The notes: generated from the letters alone by a model not told the origin. A stretch of DNA of 64,000 nt from Psychrobacter immobilis (GCF_904846235.1 NZ_CAJGZN010000003.1:124001-188000), one strand, 5' to 3'. Positions 17,809-28,801 are shown, counted from the first letter of the stretch. Made by a program: numbers and translations.

Positions 17809-19518
17809 TTATTCAGAAGTCACTCGCATCATTTCCTGAATACTCGTGACACCTTGCAACACTTTTAAAATCCCAGAACGACGTAGATCGCGGAAACCAT
17901 TTTTAATGGCAGCGTCTTTGATATCTATTGCGTTACCATCTTCCATAATAATGCGTGAAATATCAGGACTCACTTTCATCACCTCATAAATACCAACACG
18001 GCCTTTATAACCTTCACGGCATTCATTACAGCCGACTGGTTCATAAATGACATTATCAGTGTTATCTAAATCAGTATCGGTAAAACCAATCTCTAACAAG
18101 CTCTGACGCGGGATGTTAATAGGTTTTTTACAGTTCTTACAGAGACGTCGTGCCAAACGTTGAGCAATGACTAGGTTAACCGATGTGGCAATGTTAAAGG
18201 AGGCGACACCCATGTTGCGTAGACGCGTTAATGTCTCAGGCGCTGAGTTGGTATGCAAAGTAGAAAGAACCATATGTCCAGTCTGTGCTGCCTTAATAGC
18301 GATCTCAGCAGTCTCAAGGTCACGAATCTCACCGACCATGACAATATCAGGATCTTGACGCAAAAAAGACTTGAGTGCATTGGCAAACGTCAAACCAACT
18401 TTGGCATTAACATTGACTTGGTTGATTCCTTCCAGGTTAATTTCGACTGGATCTTCAGCCGTTGAGATATTGGTTGCGCCAGTATTTAAAATGTTGATAC
18501 CAGTGTAAAGGGAGACCGTCTTACCAGAGCCGGTAGGGCCAGTGATAAGCAGCATACCTTGTGGTTTGTGCAACGCCTCTAAAAACATTTCCTGTTGATC
18601 TGGTTCATACCCCAATGCATCAATACCTAACATGGCTGATGATGGGTCAAGGATACGCAAAACAATCTTTTCGCCGAATAACGTCGGTAATGAGTTTACC
18701 CGGAAATCAATCGCTTTATTTTTAGAAATTTTTAGTTTAATACGCCCATCTTGTGGTACCCGGCGTTCTGAGATATCCATTTGCGACATGACTTTTAGAC
18801 GTGCTGCAATTTTATTCGCAAGTTGAACTGGTGGATTAGCCATTTTTTGCATGACGCCATCGACACGAAATCGTACTCTGAAAGACTTTTCATATGGCTC
18901 GAAATGTAAATCAGAAGCACCCATACGAATGGCATCGACTAGCATCTTATTGACGAACTTTACAACAGGTGCTTCGTCGATACCATCATCAAGCTTGGTC
19001 TCGTTTTCTTCTTCCTGTCCATCATCGAAATCGACATTTAAATCACTATTAGAAAAGCTATCAAAGCTCTGCATCGTATCTGCATATGCACTTTCAATAC
19101 GCTTTTTAAGCTTATTTTCTTCGACAACAATGGTTTCTATCGACAGTCGAGAGTTAAAGGCAATCGCATCAATGGCATCAACGCGTGTGGGATCACTTAG
19201 TGCGACAAATAGACGTTGTCCTCGTTTAAAGAGTGGTAAAGCATTAAACTTACGAACGATTTTTTCATCCACCAAATCTTTTGGAATAATATCAACGTTT
19301 AATGCATCAAGATCAAATAGAGGGTCGCCGAAAGCTTGGGATAGCATTTGGGCAAGTAGATAAGCATCGGCCAATTTATTGTCTACCAGATAAGGTACCA
19401 GTCCTATTTGCTGCTGCTGCGACTCAATCTGTGCCGTCTTCATGTTCGCTTCGCTAACGACACCGTCGCTAATCAGTTGCTGCGCTAGACCGCCGTACTT
19501 ACTGGTTGCGATAGACAT
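17809..19518 (-). CDS. pilB: Type IV pilus assembly ATPase PilB
   Basis: The hexameric extension motor of the type IV pilus. The N-terminal MshEN-type domain (about residues 1-150) is followed by the core ATPase: Walker A GPTGSGKT near residue 331, Asp box, Walker B/His boxes (QDPDIVMVGEIRDLETAEIAIKAAQTGHMVLSTLHT), and a tetracysteine zinc site (CKNC...CNEC). Length 569 is normal. A strong site AAAGGAGAGG precedes the ATG. Divergent from tpiA. Confidence 0.97.
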   Translation of the reverse strand: MSIATSKYGGLAQQLISDGVVSEANMKTAQIESQQQQIGLVPYLVDNKLADAYLLAQMLSQAFGDPLFDLDALNVDIIPKDLVDEKIVRKFNALPLFKRGQRLFVALSDPTRVDAIDAIAFNSRLSIETIVVEENKLKKRIESAYADTMQSFDSFSNSDLNVDFDDGQEEENETKLDDGIDEAPVVKFVNKMLVDAIRMGASDLHFEPYEKSFRVRFRVDGVMQKMANPPVQLANKIAARLKVMSQMDISERRVPQDGRIKLKISKNKAIDFRVNSLPTLFGEKIVLRILDPSSAMLGIDALGYEPDQQEMFLEALHKPQGMLLITGPTGSGKTVSLYTGINILNTGATNISTAEDPVEINLEGINQVNVNAKVGLTFANALKSFLRQDPDIVMVGEIRDLETAEIAIKAAQTGHMVLSTLHTNSAPETLTRLRNMGVASFNIATSVNLVIAQRLARRLCKNCKKPINIPRQSLLEIGFTDTDLDNTDNVIYEPVGCNECREGYKGRVGIYEVMKVSPDISRIIMEDGNAIDIKDAAIKNGFRDLRRSGILKVLQGVTSIQEMMRVTSE

Positions 19519-19902
19519 TGTAACCTCTCCTTTGATACAAAATATTCTGTAGACTTGCTTGGTATTGCACGCTACATACTTGTTGTTTCTAGTTGATAAC
19601 TCGCTATAACTGTCTTGCTTTGTTTATCTTATATACCTGTATATCTATATATAGAACCAGCAAAAATATTTGATTTTATAAACTCTGTAGTATAGAACTT
19701 TACTTTAGTTTGAAAAATTTATATATACCATTAGACGACTAGCTCGTAAAAATAATGGTCTATTGATGCATTGTCTGTAGATAAGTTTGCAGAAGTGATT
19801 CTGCTCATGGTGGCACGCTACTATAGCACTTACGAATTATTTGTTATACTGACGCGCATATTAGCCGAATTGGCATGAATACATGAGACAAGGTAAATAA
19901 GT
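19519..19902. other. Divergent pilB/tpiA intergenic region
   Basis: A 384-bp AT-rich region with runs of TATATA near 19626-19650. An extended -10 element for tpiA is annotated separately. No coding frame or repeat is convincing. Confidence 0.45.
19842..19850 (+). promoter_or_regulatory. Putative extended -10 promoter of tpiA
   Basis: TGTTATACT carries the TGn extension and a TATACT -10 box, about 50 bp before the tpiA start. No good -35 lies at 17 bp, consistent with an extended -10 promoter. Inference only. Confidence 0.45.
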
Positions 19903-20715
19903 ATGCAAGCTTGGGTAATTGGCAATTGGAAACAGAATCCTGCGACTAACAGTGCTGTCAATGCACTATTGGACGACTTATTGCCTAAAGTTAATACTGA
20001 AGAACAAGCCAACTCGCAGGCATCAAAAAACCGCTGTAAATTAATGGTAGCACCAAGTTGTGTTCATTTAAGTACAGTGAGTGCGCGTCTAGCAGATAGC
20101 TTAATACTTTGTGCAGCACAGGATGTTAGTACTTATAGTGCAAGTACAGGAGCCTATACGGGTGACTGCTCAGCACAGCAGGTAGCAGATGCAGGTGCTA
20201 CTTGGACGCTACTTGGCCACTCTGAGCGTCGTCAATATCACAAAGAGTCTCATAAATGCCTGATAAGCAAATTGTCTCATGCGTTTTCTCAGAACTTAGG
20301 CGTGGTATTTTGCATCGGCGAAACGCAAGAGCAGTATGACAATGGTCAAACACTCGACGTTATCAATGAGCAACTCTCGGTTATTAAGGATTTACTGACT
20401 CAACAGCCAGATTTAGCATCATCGTTATCTGAAAAGCTGCTCGTCGCTTATGAACCTGTATGGGCCATTGGTACAGGTAAAGTGCCTACTGTGGCAGAAG
20501 TGAGTAAGACTCATCAGTATATTAAGCAAACGGTTGCAAGCTTTGCTGATATAACAGATACGATTACCGTGTTGTATGGCGGTAGTGTTAATGCTGATAA
20601 TGCCAATAGTTTTGCTTCTGACGCTATGATTGATGGCGCATTAGTAGGCGGTGCTTCATTAAAAGCGGAGAGCTTTCTAGCGATTGCCGATGCCTTCAAC
20701 CAAACCAATGCTTAA
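19903..20715 (+). CDS. tpiA: Triosephosphate isomerase
   Basis: Interconverts dihydroxyacetone phosphate and glyceraldehyde 3-phosphate. The active-site residues are present: K10 in GNWKQN, His in LLGHSERRQ, and the catalytic Glu in [13 protein letters not shown]. The phosphate-binding loops ([10 protein letters not shown] and [15 protein letters not shown]) are intact. At 270 residues it is about 15 longer than usual, from a polar insert near residues 32-46. It precedes secG, as in Pseudomonas. Confidence 0.97.
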   Translation: MQAWVIGNWKQNPATNSAVNALLDDLLPKVNTEEQANSQASKNRCKLMVAPSCVHLSTVSARLADSLILCAAQDVSTYSASTGAYTGDCSAQQVADAGATWTLLGHSERRQYHKESHKCLISKLSHAFSQNLGVVFCIGETQEQYDNGQTLDVINEQLSVIKDLLTQQPDLASSLSEKLLVAYEPVWAIGTGKVPTVAEVSKTHQYIKQTVASFADITDTITVLYGGSVNADNANSFASDAMIDGALVGGASLKAESFLAIADAFNQTNA

Positions 20716-20789
20716 ATGAATAAATAACGCTCAGATATCAAGATCATAGCTCATAGAGAGTATGGTTTTATCGGTTAGTAAAAGTAGGT

Positions 20790-20818
20790 TTAACACTGCC
20801 CTTGCAATCGTGTACAAT
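20790..20818 (+). promoter_or_regulatory. Predicted sigma70 promoter of secG
   Basis: TTAACA (20790-20795) and TACAAT (20813-20818) with a 17-bp spacer, each one mismatch from consensus. It lies between the tpiA stop and the secG start at 20929, so secG can be transcribed separately. Confidence 0.6.
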
Positions 20819-20928
20819 GCGCCTTATTTATATAGTCGATTTGGCATTTGATCATGCCGATTGTCTTTCTATTAACCTACGTTTTATTTTCCGTTATCAG
20901 TCGTCATTACGCGGCAAAAGAGGCCACC

Positions 20929-21237
20929 ATGTTTACGTTTATATTAGCCCTGCATATTATTGTGGCCATTGCCATGATCGGCTTGATTCTGATACAGCAT
21001 GGTAAAGGGGCAGATGCTGGAGCTTCTTTTGGTGCTGGTTCATCAGGTACAGTATTTGGTGCAGCAGGAACTGCTAACTTTTTGACGCGTGCTACGGCAG
21101 TACTAACGGTCATATTTTTTATTACGAGTATGACGCTTGCTGTTCATGCGCGTAAGCAAGCAGAAGATCAGTTTCGTCTAGATGCGCCGGTTTCAGCACC
21201 GCAAACGCCGCGTCCATTGACTCAAAATCCTGAGTAA
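20929..21237 (+). CDS. secG: Preprotein translocase subunit SecG
   Basis: Accessory subunit of SecYEG. Two membrane helices (about residues 2-20 and 52-72) flank the conserved loop LIQHGKGADAGASFGAGSSGTVFGA. The C-terminus is Pro/Gln-rich. I chose the ATG at 20929 (MFTFILALH), preceded by AGAGG, over the in-frame ATG at 20848, which would add 27 hydrophobic residues not found in SecG. Followed by a tRNA-Leu gene, as in many gammaproteobacteria. Confidence 0.94.
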   Translation: MFTFILALHIIVAIAMIGLILIQHGKGADAGASFGAGSSGTVFGAAGTANFLTRATAVLTVIFFITSMTLAVHARKQAEDQFRLDAPVSAPQTPRPLTQNPE

Positions 21238-21378
21238 GCCTCTTTTAAGTAGGCAGCGCTTGCTATTTTGGTAGGTTAGATTTACAATGCTTTCCTGTTT
21301 TCGCAACTCCTGTTCTATAGATGCCTACCTTAAGCATCATTGATTATAGACTGGATGATAGAGACAGAGCAGTACAAT

Positions 21379-21462
21379 GCGATTGTGGTGGAATGGTAGA
21401 CACGCCATCTTGAGGGGGTGGTGGCGAAAGCTGTGGGGGTTCAAGTCCCCCCAATCGCACCA
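21379..21462 (+). tRNA. tRNA-Leu (anticodon GAG)
   Basis: The 7-bp acceptor stem GCGATTG pairs with CAATCGC, the discriminator is A, and CCA is encoded. The anticodon stem CCATC/GGTGG encloses the loop TTGAGGG with anticodon GAG. The T-arm GGGGG-TTCAAGT-CCCCC is perfect. The variable arm is compact for a type II tRNA. Located after secG, like leuU in E. coli. Confidence 0.95.
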
Positions 21463-21540
21463 AGTTTTACAGACGTAGCATAGCGTCAGGTTGGGTTTTT
21501 AGCAGATAATACTTATTTTATAATTAATTTAAAAAAAGTA

Positions 21541-21569
21541 TTGACACTTCTACAGAACCTCCCTATAAT
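21541..21569 (+). promoter_or_regulatory. Consensus sigma70 promoter of the initiator tRNA gene
   Basis: A perfect TTGACA (21541-21546) and a perfect TATAAT (21564-21569) are separated by exactly 17 bp. The tRNA-Met 5' end is 17 bp downstream of the -10 box, so transcription starts only a few bases before it. Confidence 0.93.
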
Positions 21570-21585
21570 ATGCGTTCTAGATTGA

Positions 21586-21662
<77 letters not shown>

Positions 21663-21705
21663 CTTTTTATACTGATGTTTTGTACACTAAATTTGTCAGT
21701 ACCGA

Positions 21706-21738
21706 TTAGCCCACCATTATGTTTGTGGGTTTTTTTGT
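21706..21738 (+). terminator. Terminator after initiator tRNA
   Basis: Stem AGCCCAC (21708-21714) with GTGGGTT (21725-21731), followed by a run of T to 21736. It follows the tRNA 3' end by 45 bp. Confidence 0.8.
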
Positions 21739-22114
21739 ATCTGAAGGTCAGTGTTATCGCGGTATCTATCCTACTTATGCTAAGCTCTAAGTCTATAGAG
21801 TACGATATTACTCGTCACTGGTCATCATCGGCCGCTACCGGCACGATGCTTCTTAAGCAACACTATCTTTTATTCCTCATACTTTTATCGATAGTAGTGC
21901 TTTATAAATAATAAAAGCATTGTTTGGCCGAGCTTGATGTTTTTTACGCTCGTCCCTATATAAATGCACAATATGTATCATATATTTGTGATTTAAAATT
22001 ATATACTGACCGTGATTCTGATCATTATAAGATTGCTATATATAGATAAGAGTCAATCTTTAATACGGTTTATTAAGTACGATAGATAAGTGAATAGGAA
22101 AATACAAAGAGATT
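21739..22114. other. AT-rich leader region before rimP
   Basis: About 376 bp between the tRNA terminator and rimP, with no supported gene. Several TATA-rich stretches (near 21980-22045) could hold the rimP promoter, but none has a clear -35. A 91-residue frame that starts inside the tRNA is spurious. Confidence 0.4.
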
Positions 22115-22615
22115 ATGAAGCTTTCGACTAAAGTTGCAGAACTGACTAATATTATTGCCCCTGCTGTGGCCGCTTGTGATGTATCACTATGGGGTATCGA
22201 GTTTGCGCCACAAGGTCGTCGCTCTTTACTACGTATCTATATTGAGGCATTGCCAGAAGAGCAAGCCCAAGATAAACAAGTAACGATTGAAGACTGCGCG
22301 GCAGTAAATCACCAAGTAAGCGGTATCTTAGAAGTTCATGATCCTATCGCTGGTGAGTACATCTTAGAAGTATCTTCACCTGGTTTTGATCGTGCGTTTT
22401 TCTCAGATGAGCAAATGCATGCGTATGTTGGTCAAACTGTTAGCTTACGTCTGATTCAAGCCATCGGTACAGGCGATCAAAAGCGCCGTAAAGCCACAGG
22501 TACTTTAGATAGTATTGATGAAAACTCTTTAAAACTGACGTCAAGTGATGGCGAGCAGTTTGAGATTGCACTAAGTAATATTGATAAAGCCAATTTGATT
22601 TATGAAGATGCCTAG
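22115..22615 (+). CDS. rimP: Ribosome maturation factor RimP
   Basis: It assists 30S assembly. The two-domain pattern is visible: N-terminal CDVSLWGIEFAPQGRRSLLRIYIE, the TIEDCAAVNHQVSGILEVHDPI block and EYILEVSSPGFDRAFF, then an SH3-like C-terminal domain from about residue 100. 166 residues, slightly above the usual 150. First gene of rimP-nusA-infB-rbfA-truB. Confidence 0.95.
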   Translation: MKLSTKVAELTNIIAPAVAACDVSLWGIEFAPQGRRSLLRIYIEALPEEQAQDKQVTIEDCAAVNHQVSGILEVHDPIAGEYILEVSSPGFDRAFFSDEQMHAYVGQTVSLRLIQAIGTGDQKRRKATGTLDSIDENSLKLTSSDGEQFEIALSNIDKANLIYEDA

Positions 22616-22749
22616 AGTTTACTAGGGTAACTGTTTATAAATAGACAGTTTTATCTTCCAATAGCTTATGTGGCTTATAGCAACTATATAATAGCAGCAC
22701 CCAAATTATAAAATTTAAGTCAATTAAAAAATGATAGGACAGGTATAGC

Positions 22750-24234
22750 ATGAGTCGTGAAATCTTAACGGTAGTAGAAACTGTCAGTAATGAAAAGGGC
22801 TTAAATCCTGAAGATATCTTTGAAGCAATTGAAGACGCTTTGGTGGTATCGACTAAGAAAAAAGTATATACCGAGCAGCCAGAAGTGGCTGTACGGGTAG
22901 CAATCGACCGTGCAACTGGCGATTACGATACTTATCGTTACTGGACAGTGGTTGCAGATGAAGACCATGAAATGCCAGCTTGTCAGCTTGCTATCACCGA
23001 TCTTGATCAGGAAGAATGGTCAATTGGTGATATTAAAGAAGAGCAAATTGAGTCAATCGAATTTGGTCGTATTGCTGCTACTCAAGCCAAACAGGTCATC
23101 ATCCAAAAGATTCGTGAAGCTGAGCGTGCATTAGTTGCAGACGCTTTCGAGCCACGTGTTGGTGAGATGATGTATGGCGAAGTCAAAAAACAGACTCGTG
23201 ATGGCTATATCATAGATTTGGGTGACAATGCCGAAGGTTATTTGTCACGTGATCAGATGTTGCCACGCGAACAACTCCGTGCAAAATCACGTATTAACGC
23301 TATCTTGTACCATGTGAACCGTGAAAACCGCGGAGCGCAGTTACTGTTATCTCGCACACATCCTGAAATGCTATCAGCATTGATGCAAAAAGAAGTGCCT
23401 GAGATTGCAGAACAAATTATCGAAATTCGTAACGTCGCTCGTCTGCCAGGTACTCGTGCTAAAATAGCCGTGAAGACCAACGATCATCGTATCGATCCAG
23501 TTGGCGCTTGTATTGGTATGCGTGGTACACGTATCCAAGCAGTACAGCAAGAGCTAGACGGTGAGCGTATTGATGTGGTGGTATGGTCAGATGATCCTGC
23601 CCAGTTCATCATCAGCTCTCTAGAGCCTGCTGACGTAAGCAGTATCATTTTAGATGAAGATACGCAAACGGCAGATATTATCTTTAGCACCAATGATCAG
23701 TTGGCGCGTGCTATTGGCTCACAAGGTCAAAACGTACGTCTAGCGTCTGAATTGACGGGCTATAAGCTTAATATGATGCTCGAAGAAGAGTATCAGCAAC
23801 GTCAACAAAACGAGTCAAAAGCATTTATTGAATTATTCTATGAGCGCCTAGAAGTAGATAAAGATTTAGCACAGGCATTGGTTGATATTGGTTTTACCAG
23901 TATCGAAGAAGTGGCCTATGTACCAGTTGAGACTTTCTATGATATCGAAGGTCTAGACGATGAAGCGATTGATATGATTCAAGAGCGTGCTAAAGAAGTC
24001 GTCATAGCTGATGAACTGGTCAAACAACAGAACATGAAAGAGCCAAGTCAAGAGCTTCAAGAGCTTGAAGGTATGACAGTCAGTTGGGCTTATAAAATGG
24101 CGCAAAAAGACATCATTACTGTTGATGACTTGGCAGAACAAGCCGTCTTCGATCTAGAAGATATCGAAGGATTAGACTCTGAAACTGCAGGAAAACTCAT
24201 CATGAAAGCTCGGGAATCTTGGTTCGATGAATAA
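22750..24234 (+). CDS. nusA: Transcription termination/antitermination factor NusA
   Basis: It binds RNA polymerase and controls pausing, termination and antitermination. Domain order: N-terminal polymerase-binding domain (1-130), S1 domain (about 135-200, MMYGEVKKQTRDGYIIDLG), two KH domains (about 205-345, GACIGMRGTRIQAVQQEL and AIGSQGQNVRLASELTGY), and two C-terminal acidic repeats ending near AGKLIMKARESWFDE. Length 494 matches E. coli (495). 134 bp after rimP. Confidence 0.98.
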   Translation: MSREILTVVETVSNEKGLNPEDIFEAIEDALVVSTKKKVYTEQPEVAVRVAIDRATGDYDTYRYWTVVADEDHEMPACQLAITDLDQEEWSIGDIKEEQIESIEFGRIAATQAKQVIIQKIREAERALVADAFEPRVGEMMYGEVKKQTRDGYIIDLGDNAEGYLSRDQMLPREQLRAKSRINAILYHVNRENRGAQLLLSRTHPEMLSALMQKEVPEIAEQIIEIRNVARLPGTRAKIAVKTNDHRIDPVGACIGMRGTRIQAVQQELDGERIDVVVWSDDPAQFIISSLEPADVSSIILDEDTQTADIIFSTNDQLARAIGSQGQNVRLASELTGYKLNMMLEEEYQQRQQNESKAFIELFYERLEVDKDLAQALVDIGFTSIEEVAYVPVETFYDIEGLDDEAIDMIQERAKEVVIADELVKQQNMKEPSQELQELEGMTVSWAYKMAQKDIITVDDLAEQAVFDLEDIEGLDSETAGKLIMKARESWFDE

Positions 24235-24382
24235 GCGGTAACTGCATATCGCTGTCTTTTGGTGATATGCTATTGAGAATAAAGCGCTGATATCTATTTA
24301 TAAGTATCAGCCTTAACCCAATCATTTGTAGCCAACAACTGAATTGAACATATAGCAAATAATAGACAGTAGGTGATAATAA

Positions 24383-27109
24383 ATGGCAGATAAGACCGTC
24401 AAAGAACTGGCAGAAATGGTAGGCAAAACTACAGATGCTGTAAAGCAGCAATTAGTAGATGCTGGCCTGCCTGCTCGCGCAGAGGATGACCTAGTCACCG
24501 AGCTTGAGCAAGAAAAGCTGGTGACGTATTTAAAGCAAAGTCATGGTCAACAAGAAAAGCGTCGTATTAGTCTTAAATCTAAGACGACCAGTACTGCACG
24601 TGTGACCGGCTCTTCTGGTAAATCTAAGAGCGTCAACGTAGAAGTGCGTAAAAAGAAAGTATTCGAAAAGCCTGATCCAGAAAAAATGGCTGAAGAGTTA
24701 GCCGCTCGTGAGCAGGCTCTAATTGAGTCTCAAGAACGTGCAGCAAAAGAAGCTGAAGAACGTGCCGCTACTAAGAAAAAAGCGGAAGAGCGTCAAGCAG
24801 CAACGCTAGCAGCAATGCGCGCAAGCTTAGGCTCTAGCAAAAAATCAGACGACAAGAATGATGATATTTCTACATCAGTTGTCGTCAAAAAAGGCGGCAA
24901 AGCGACGGCTGAAGTTAAGCCTAAAGAGCAGCCGAAGAAAAAGGTTGCTGCTACTAAGCCTAAAGTTGAAACCGCTGCTGAACGTAAAGCTCGCGAGACT
25001 CGTGAGAAAGAAGAAGCGCGTCTGCGTGAAATCGAACTAGAAACCCGCCGCACACAAGCTGAAGAAGCGCAAAAGCGTACACTTGAGCAAATGCGCAAAA
25101 TGGCTGGTAAATATACAGATCGTGAGCCTGTTACTGAAGTACGTAAAGATGAGCCATTGGCTGAAGGTTTGGTCGGTGATGCACTAGAAGAGTCTTTCGA
25201 GAAAGAGCGTCGCGAAATCAAACGTGGTTCGAACAGTACTGGTACTCGTGGTCGTCGTCGCAAGAACCAAGATGAACGCGAAATCAAAAACCGCAAAAAC
25301 GGTTTGCGTTCAACTCAAGCGTCACAGCATAAGTTTGAAAAACCTGTCGAAAAAATCGTCTATGATGTCGAGATTAGTGAGCAAATTTCAGTTGCCGATC
25401 TTGCTCAGCGTATGGCAGTTAAAGCTCGCGAAGTAACCAAATTACTTATGAAAATGGGTGAAATGGCTCGTGAGTCAGATACGATTGATCAAGCAACCGC
25501 AAGCTTGCTTGTTGAAGAAATGGGTCACAACCCAGTACCAGTTAGTGATACTAAAGTCGAAGATGACTTACAGTACGCAGTTGATGAGCGTAGTAGTAAT
25601 ATCCAGACTCGCCCACCAGTAGTGACTATTATGGGTCACGTCGATCATGGTAAGACCTCACTACTAGATAAAATTCGTGAAACGAAAGTTGCGAATGGTG
25701 AAGCGGGCGGCATTACACAGCATATCGGTGCTTACCACGTAAAAACTGATCGCGGTGTTATCACCTTCCTTGATACTCCAGGTCACGCAGCGTTTAGCGC
25801 AATGCGTTCACGTGGCGCTCAAGCGACTGATATCGTTGTATTGGTTGTTGCAGCTGATGATGGCATGATGCCACAAACAGCAGAAGCGATTGATCATGCA
25901 CGTGCAGCTGGTACGCCGATTATTGTTGCTATCAACAAAATGGATAAGCCGGGCGCTGATCCTGACCGTGTTCTTAATGAATTAACGACGAAAGAAGTTG
26001 TTTCGGAAGAATGGGGTGGCGATACACCAATGGCTCGTATCTCAGCCAAAACAGGCGAAGGTATCGAAGACTTGCTAGAGTTCATTAGCTTACAAGCTGA
26101 GTTAATGGAACTAGAAGCACCATTAGACGGTGCTGCTCAGGGTGTGGTTATTGAATCGAGACTTGAAAAAGGTCGTGGTCCTGTCGTTAGTGTCCTAGTG
26201 AAAAAAGGTACATTGAAACAAGGTGACTTGGTTCTAGCTGGTGAGCATTATGGTAAAGTTCGTGCATTGACTGACGAGCATGGCCAACGTATCAAGTCAG
26301 CTGGTCCTTCTATCCCTGTAGAGATTTTAGGTCTGCCTGAAACACCTGCTGCTGGTAGTGAGTTCCTAGTTGTAACGGATGAGAAAAAAGCTCGTGAAGT
26401 TGCGGACTTTAGAACCAACCGTGAGCGTGAGCGTCAACTCGAACGTCAAAATGCCATGCGTTTAGAAAGCATGTTTGATCAGATGGGCCAAGGCGATGTG
26501 TCATTCTTGAATATCGTACTAAAAACAGACGTACGTGGTTCACTTGAAGCACTGCTAGCTGCTCTAAATGAATTGTCTACTGATGAAGTAAAAGTCAGAG
26601 TGATCAGTTCAGGCGTTGGTCCTATATCTGAGTCTGACGTAACCCTTGCAGAATCTAGTGAAGCGGTACTGTTAGGCTTTAACGTTCGTGCAGACGCTAC
26701 TGCACGCCGTAAAGCAGACACTGCTAACATGGATATTCGCTACTATAGCGTAATCTATGGTTTGATCGATGATGTAAAATCAGCAATGAGCGGTATGCTT
26801 GCTCCTGAACATCGTGAGAAAATCCTTGGTGTTGCAGACGTTCGTGAAGTATTCCGTTCTAGTAAGTTCGGTGCTGCTGCTGGTTGTATGGTGGTCGAAG
26901 GTACAATCTATCGCAACAAACCTATCCGCGTATTGCGTGATGACCAAGTTATCTTTACTGGTCAATTGCAATCATTGCGTCGTTACAAAGAAGACGTTAA
27001 TGAAGTACGTACTGGTATGGAATGTGGTCTGGCCGTTCGTGGTTATGATGTTGAAGCTGGCGATAAGATCGAAGTCTTTGAAATTCAAGAGTTCGCACGT
27101 ACTATCTAA
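24383..27109 (+). CDS. infB: Translation initiation factor IF-2
   Basis: A GTPase that places fMet-tRNA in the 30S P site and promotes subunit joining. N-terminal IF2_N motif at 1-50, a long charged Ala/Glu/Lys/Arg linker (about 60-330), then the G domain with G1 GHVDHGKT at residues 418-425, DTPGHAAF and NKMD. Domains II-IV follow, with the C-terminal C2 domain ending at EFART. Length 908 is close to E. coli (890). Good reading frame throughout. Confidence 0.98.
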   Translation: MADKTVKELAEMVGKTTDAVKQQLVDAGLPARAEDDLVTELEQEKLVTYLKQSHGQQEKRRISLKSKTTSTARVTGSSGKSKSVNVEVRKKKVFEKPDPEKMAEELAAREQALIESQERAAKEAEERAATKKKAEERQAATLAAMRASLGSSKKSDDKNDDISTSVVVKKGGKATAEVKPKEQPKKKVAATKPKVETAAERKARETREKEEARLREIELETRRTQAEEAQKRTLEQMRKMAGKYTDREPVTEVRKDEPLAEGLVGDALEESFEKERREIKRGSNSTGTRGRRRKNQDEREIKNRKNGLRSTQASQHKFEKPVEKIVYDVEISEQISVADLAQRMAVKAREVTKLLMKMGEMARESDTIDQATASLLVEEMGHNPVPVSDTKVEDDLQYAVDERSSNIQTRPPVVTIMGHVDHGKTSLLDKIRETKVANGEAGGITQHIGAYHVKTDRGVITFLDTPGHAAFSAMRSRGAQATDIVVLVVAADDGMMPQTAEAIDHARAAGTPIIVAINKMDKPGADPDRVLNELTTKEVVSEEWGGDTPMARISAKTGEGIEDLLEFISLQAELMELEAPLDGAAQGVVIESRLEKGRGPVVSVLVKKGTLKQGDLVLAGEHYGKVRALTDEHGQRIKSAGPSIPVEILGLPETPAAGSEFLVVTDEKKAREVADFRTNRERERQLERQNAMRLESMFDQMGQGDVSFLNIVLKTDVRGSLEALLAALNELSTDEVKVRVISSGVGPISESDVTLAESSEAVLLGFNVRADATARRKADTANMDIRYYSVIYGLIDDVKSAMSGMLAPEHREKILGVADVREVFRSSKFGAAAGCMVVEGTIYRNKPIRVLRDDQVIFTGQLQSLRRYKEDVNEVRTGMECGLAVRGYDVEAGDKIEVFEIQEFARTI

Positions 27110-27198
27110 AGCCGCTGTTCGATAGCAGAGTATGTACTAATGCAATATGCGTAATCCGCTGAGCTGTTTAGATACTTTGCTAATATTCAGCTGTACTT

Positions 27199-27233
27199 AG
27201 GCCTAACAGGTACATCCTGCTAGGCCTTTTTTA
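27199..27233 (+). terminator. Terminator between infB and rbfA
   Basis: Stem AGGCCTA (27199-27205) with TAGGCCT (27221-27227), extended by CAGG/CCTG inside, then six T. It implies that rbfA-truB expression depends on read-through or on a promoter between 27233 and 27311. Confidence 0.85.
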
Positions 27234-27310
27234 GCACATATCAGTGCAACATCTATTAATCAACAGACTTATACAGTAATAAAATAAGCCCATTAAAGTA
27301 AGGTAACAAC

Positions 27311-27700
27311 ATGAACCAACGTTTACAAAGATTGTCGGATCAGATTCAGCGTGAGCTTGCTGTTCTTATTCGCGATGAAGTCAATGACCCTCGTCTAACG
27401 GGTTTTGTCACGATCTCTAGTGTCAAAGTTAGCCCAGATTTAGGTTATGCGGACGTCTATGTCACTATCATGGAGCCTGAGCTCAATGATGCTATGAACA
27501 AGACCAACCATGAAGAAAGCATCAAAGTATTGAATAAAGCGGCAGGGTTCTTGCGTACAGAATTAAGCCATAGCTTAAAGACACGTACTACGCCGCGCCT
27601 ACGTTTTCATTATGATGAAGTGACTGCTCGTGGTAACTACATGATGGACTTGATTAGTAAGGCCGTGACTAAAACTGAGCAAAACGAGAATGACGAGTAA
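27311..27700 (+). CDS. rbfA: 30S ribosome-binding factor RbfA
   Basis: A KH-fold assembly factor acting on helix 1 of 16S rRNA, important for cold growth in E. coli. The 129-residue sequence has RLSDQIQRELAVLIRDEVNDPRL, VTISSVKVSPDLGYADVYVT and the Ala-Gly-Phe helix KAAGFLRTELSHSLKTRTTPRLRFHYDE, all typical. The stop is 9 bases before truB. A terminator-like hairpin lies upstream. Confidence 0.97.
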   Translation: MNQRLQRLSDQIQRELAVLIRDEVNDPRLTGFVTISSVKVSPDLGYADVYVTIMEPELNDAMNKTNHEESIKVLNKAAGFLRTELSHSLKTRTTPRLRFHYDEVTARGNYMMDLISKAVTKTEQNENDE

Positions 27701-27709
27701 ATTATTATT

Positions 27710-28801
27710 ATGTCTATAGCGTCTAAGCAAGTTGATAAACAAGCCAATAAAGTACCTGAAAAAATAAAAGTTTCAGGTGTCATACTGGTGGATAAACCCA
27801 AAGGTATGACGTCGCAGCAAGTCGTGTCAAAAGTGAAGTATTTATTTAAATCACCGATACACGATAGTAAAAAGGCGGGGCATACAGGAACGCTTGATCC
27901 AATGGCAACTGGCTTACTGCCTATTTGCTTGGGTGAAGCTACCAAGTTTAGCCATTATCAACTGGATGCTGATAAATCTTATCAAGCGACTATCTTGCTA
28001 GGTAGCCAAACCGATACTGGTGATGCTGATGGCCAAATTGTAACGCAGGCTTCTATCCCAGTGTTTGATGAATCATCATTGGCAACTATTGCACAGCAGT
28101 TTTTGGGTGCTCAGCAGCAAATACCACCGATGTATTCAGCGCTAAAAAAAGATGGTAAAAAACTGTATGAATATGCTCGTGCGGGTATTGAGGTTGATAG
28201 GCCGCCTAGAGATATTACGATTAAAGCAATCAATCTACAGATGATAGATAATACCCAGATTAATCTAACGGTTACTTGTACTAAAGGTACTTACGTACGT
28301 GTATTAGCGGAAGATATTGCAAAGCAGCTAGGTACGCTAGGACATTTGACGGCATTGCGTCGTACACAAGTAGGGAGCTTTAGCATTGATGATGCGATCG
28401 CTTTATCATCATTAGAAGAGCATGGTTTAGAGGCGCGTCAAGCTTGGCTGTTGCCTATCGATGCTTGTATTGATATCAATGCTGAACTGATGCTGACAGA
28501 GGAGCAGTGCGCCCGCGTACATATGGGGCAGCGCCTAAACGTATTTGATGAGCTAACAGGTAAGCTCAAAGATTATGTTGCTAATATAGTTTCTGACCAA
28601 CTATCTAATAATAGCTCTGTCGGTATCGATGATGACGCTAGTACCAATGGTAAAGCTGATACTGATCTTGATTCGCCTCAGCTCCTAGAGCACGAAATAC
28701 CGGTTGATATACGTTTACTTAATGAGCAGGGAGAATTCCTTGGTTTGGGGTCTGTGAGCTTAAACGGACGTTTACAACCTAAGAAATTGATTCAGCGCTA
28801 A
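27710..28801 (+). CDS. truB: tRNA pseudouridine-55 synthase TruB
   Basis: It makes pseudouridine 55 in the T-loop of tRNAs. The catalytic Asp is D63 in GHTGTLDPMATGLLP. Motifs KSYQATILLGSQTDTGDADG, IPPMYSALKKDGKKLYEYAR and TCTKGTYVRVLAEDIAKQLG follow in order. At 363 residues it is about 50 longer than usual; a Ser/Asn/Asp-rich insert at about residues 295-330 in the C-terminal part explains this. Confidence 0.97.
   Translation: MSIASKQVDKQANKVPEKIKVSGVILVDKPKGMTSQQVVSKVKYLFKSPIHDSKKAGHTGTLDPMATGLLPICLGEATKFSHYQLDADKSYQATILLGSQTDTGDADGQIVTQASIPVFDESSLATIAQQFLGAQQQIPPMYSALKKDGKKLYEYARAGIEVDRPPRDITIKAINLQMIDNTQINLTVTCTKGTYVRVLAEDIAKQLGTLGHLTALRRTQVGSFSIDDAIALSSLEEHGLEARQAWLLPIDACIDINAELMLTEEQCARVHMGQRLNVFDELTGKLKDYVANIVSDQLSNNSSVGIDDDASTNGKADTDLDSPQLLEHEIPVDIRLLNEQGEFLGLGSVSLNGRLQPKKLIQR

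Noticed and set aside
18851..19363. 170-residue plus-strand frame inside pilB
   Set aside because: Antisense to a well-supported pilB; Ser/Thr-rich shadow.
24793..25296. 167-residue minus-strand frame inside infB
   Set aside because: Antisense shadow of the repetitive charged linker of IF-2; Ser/Arg-rich artefact.
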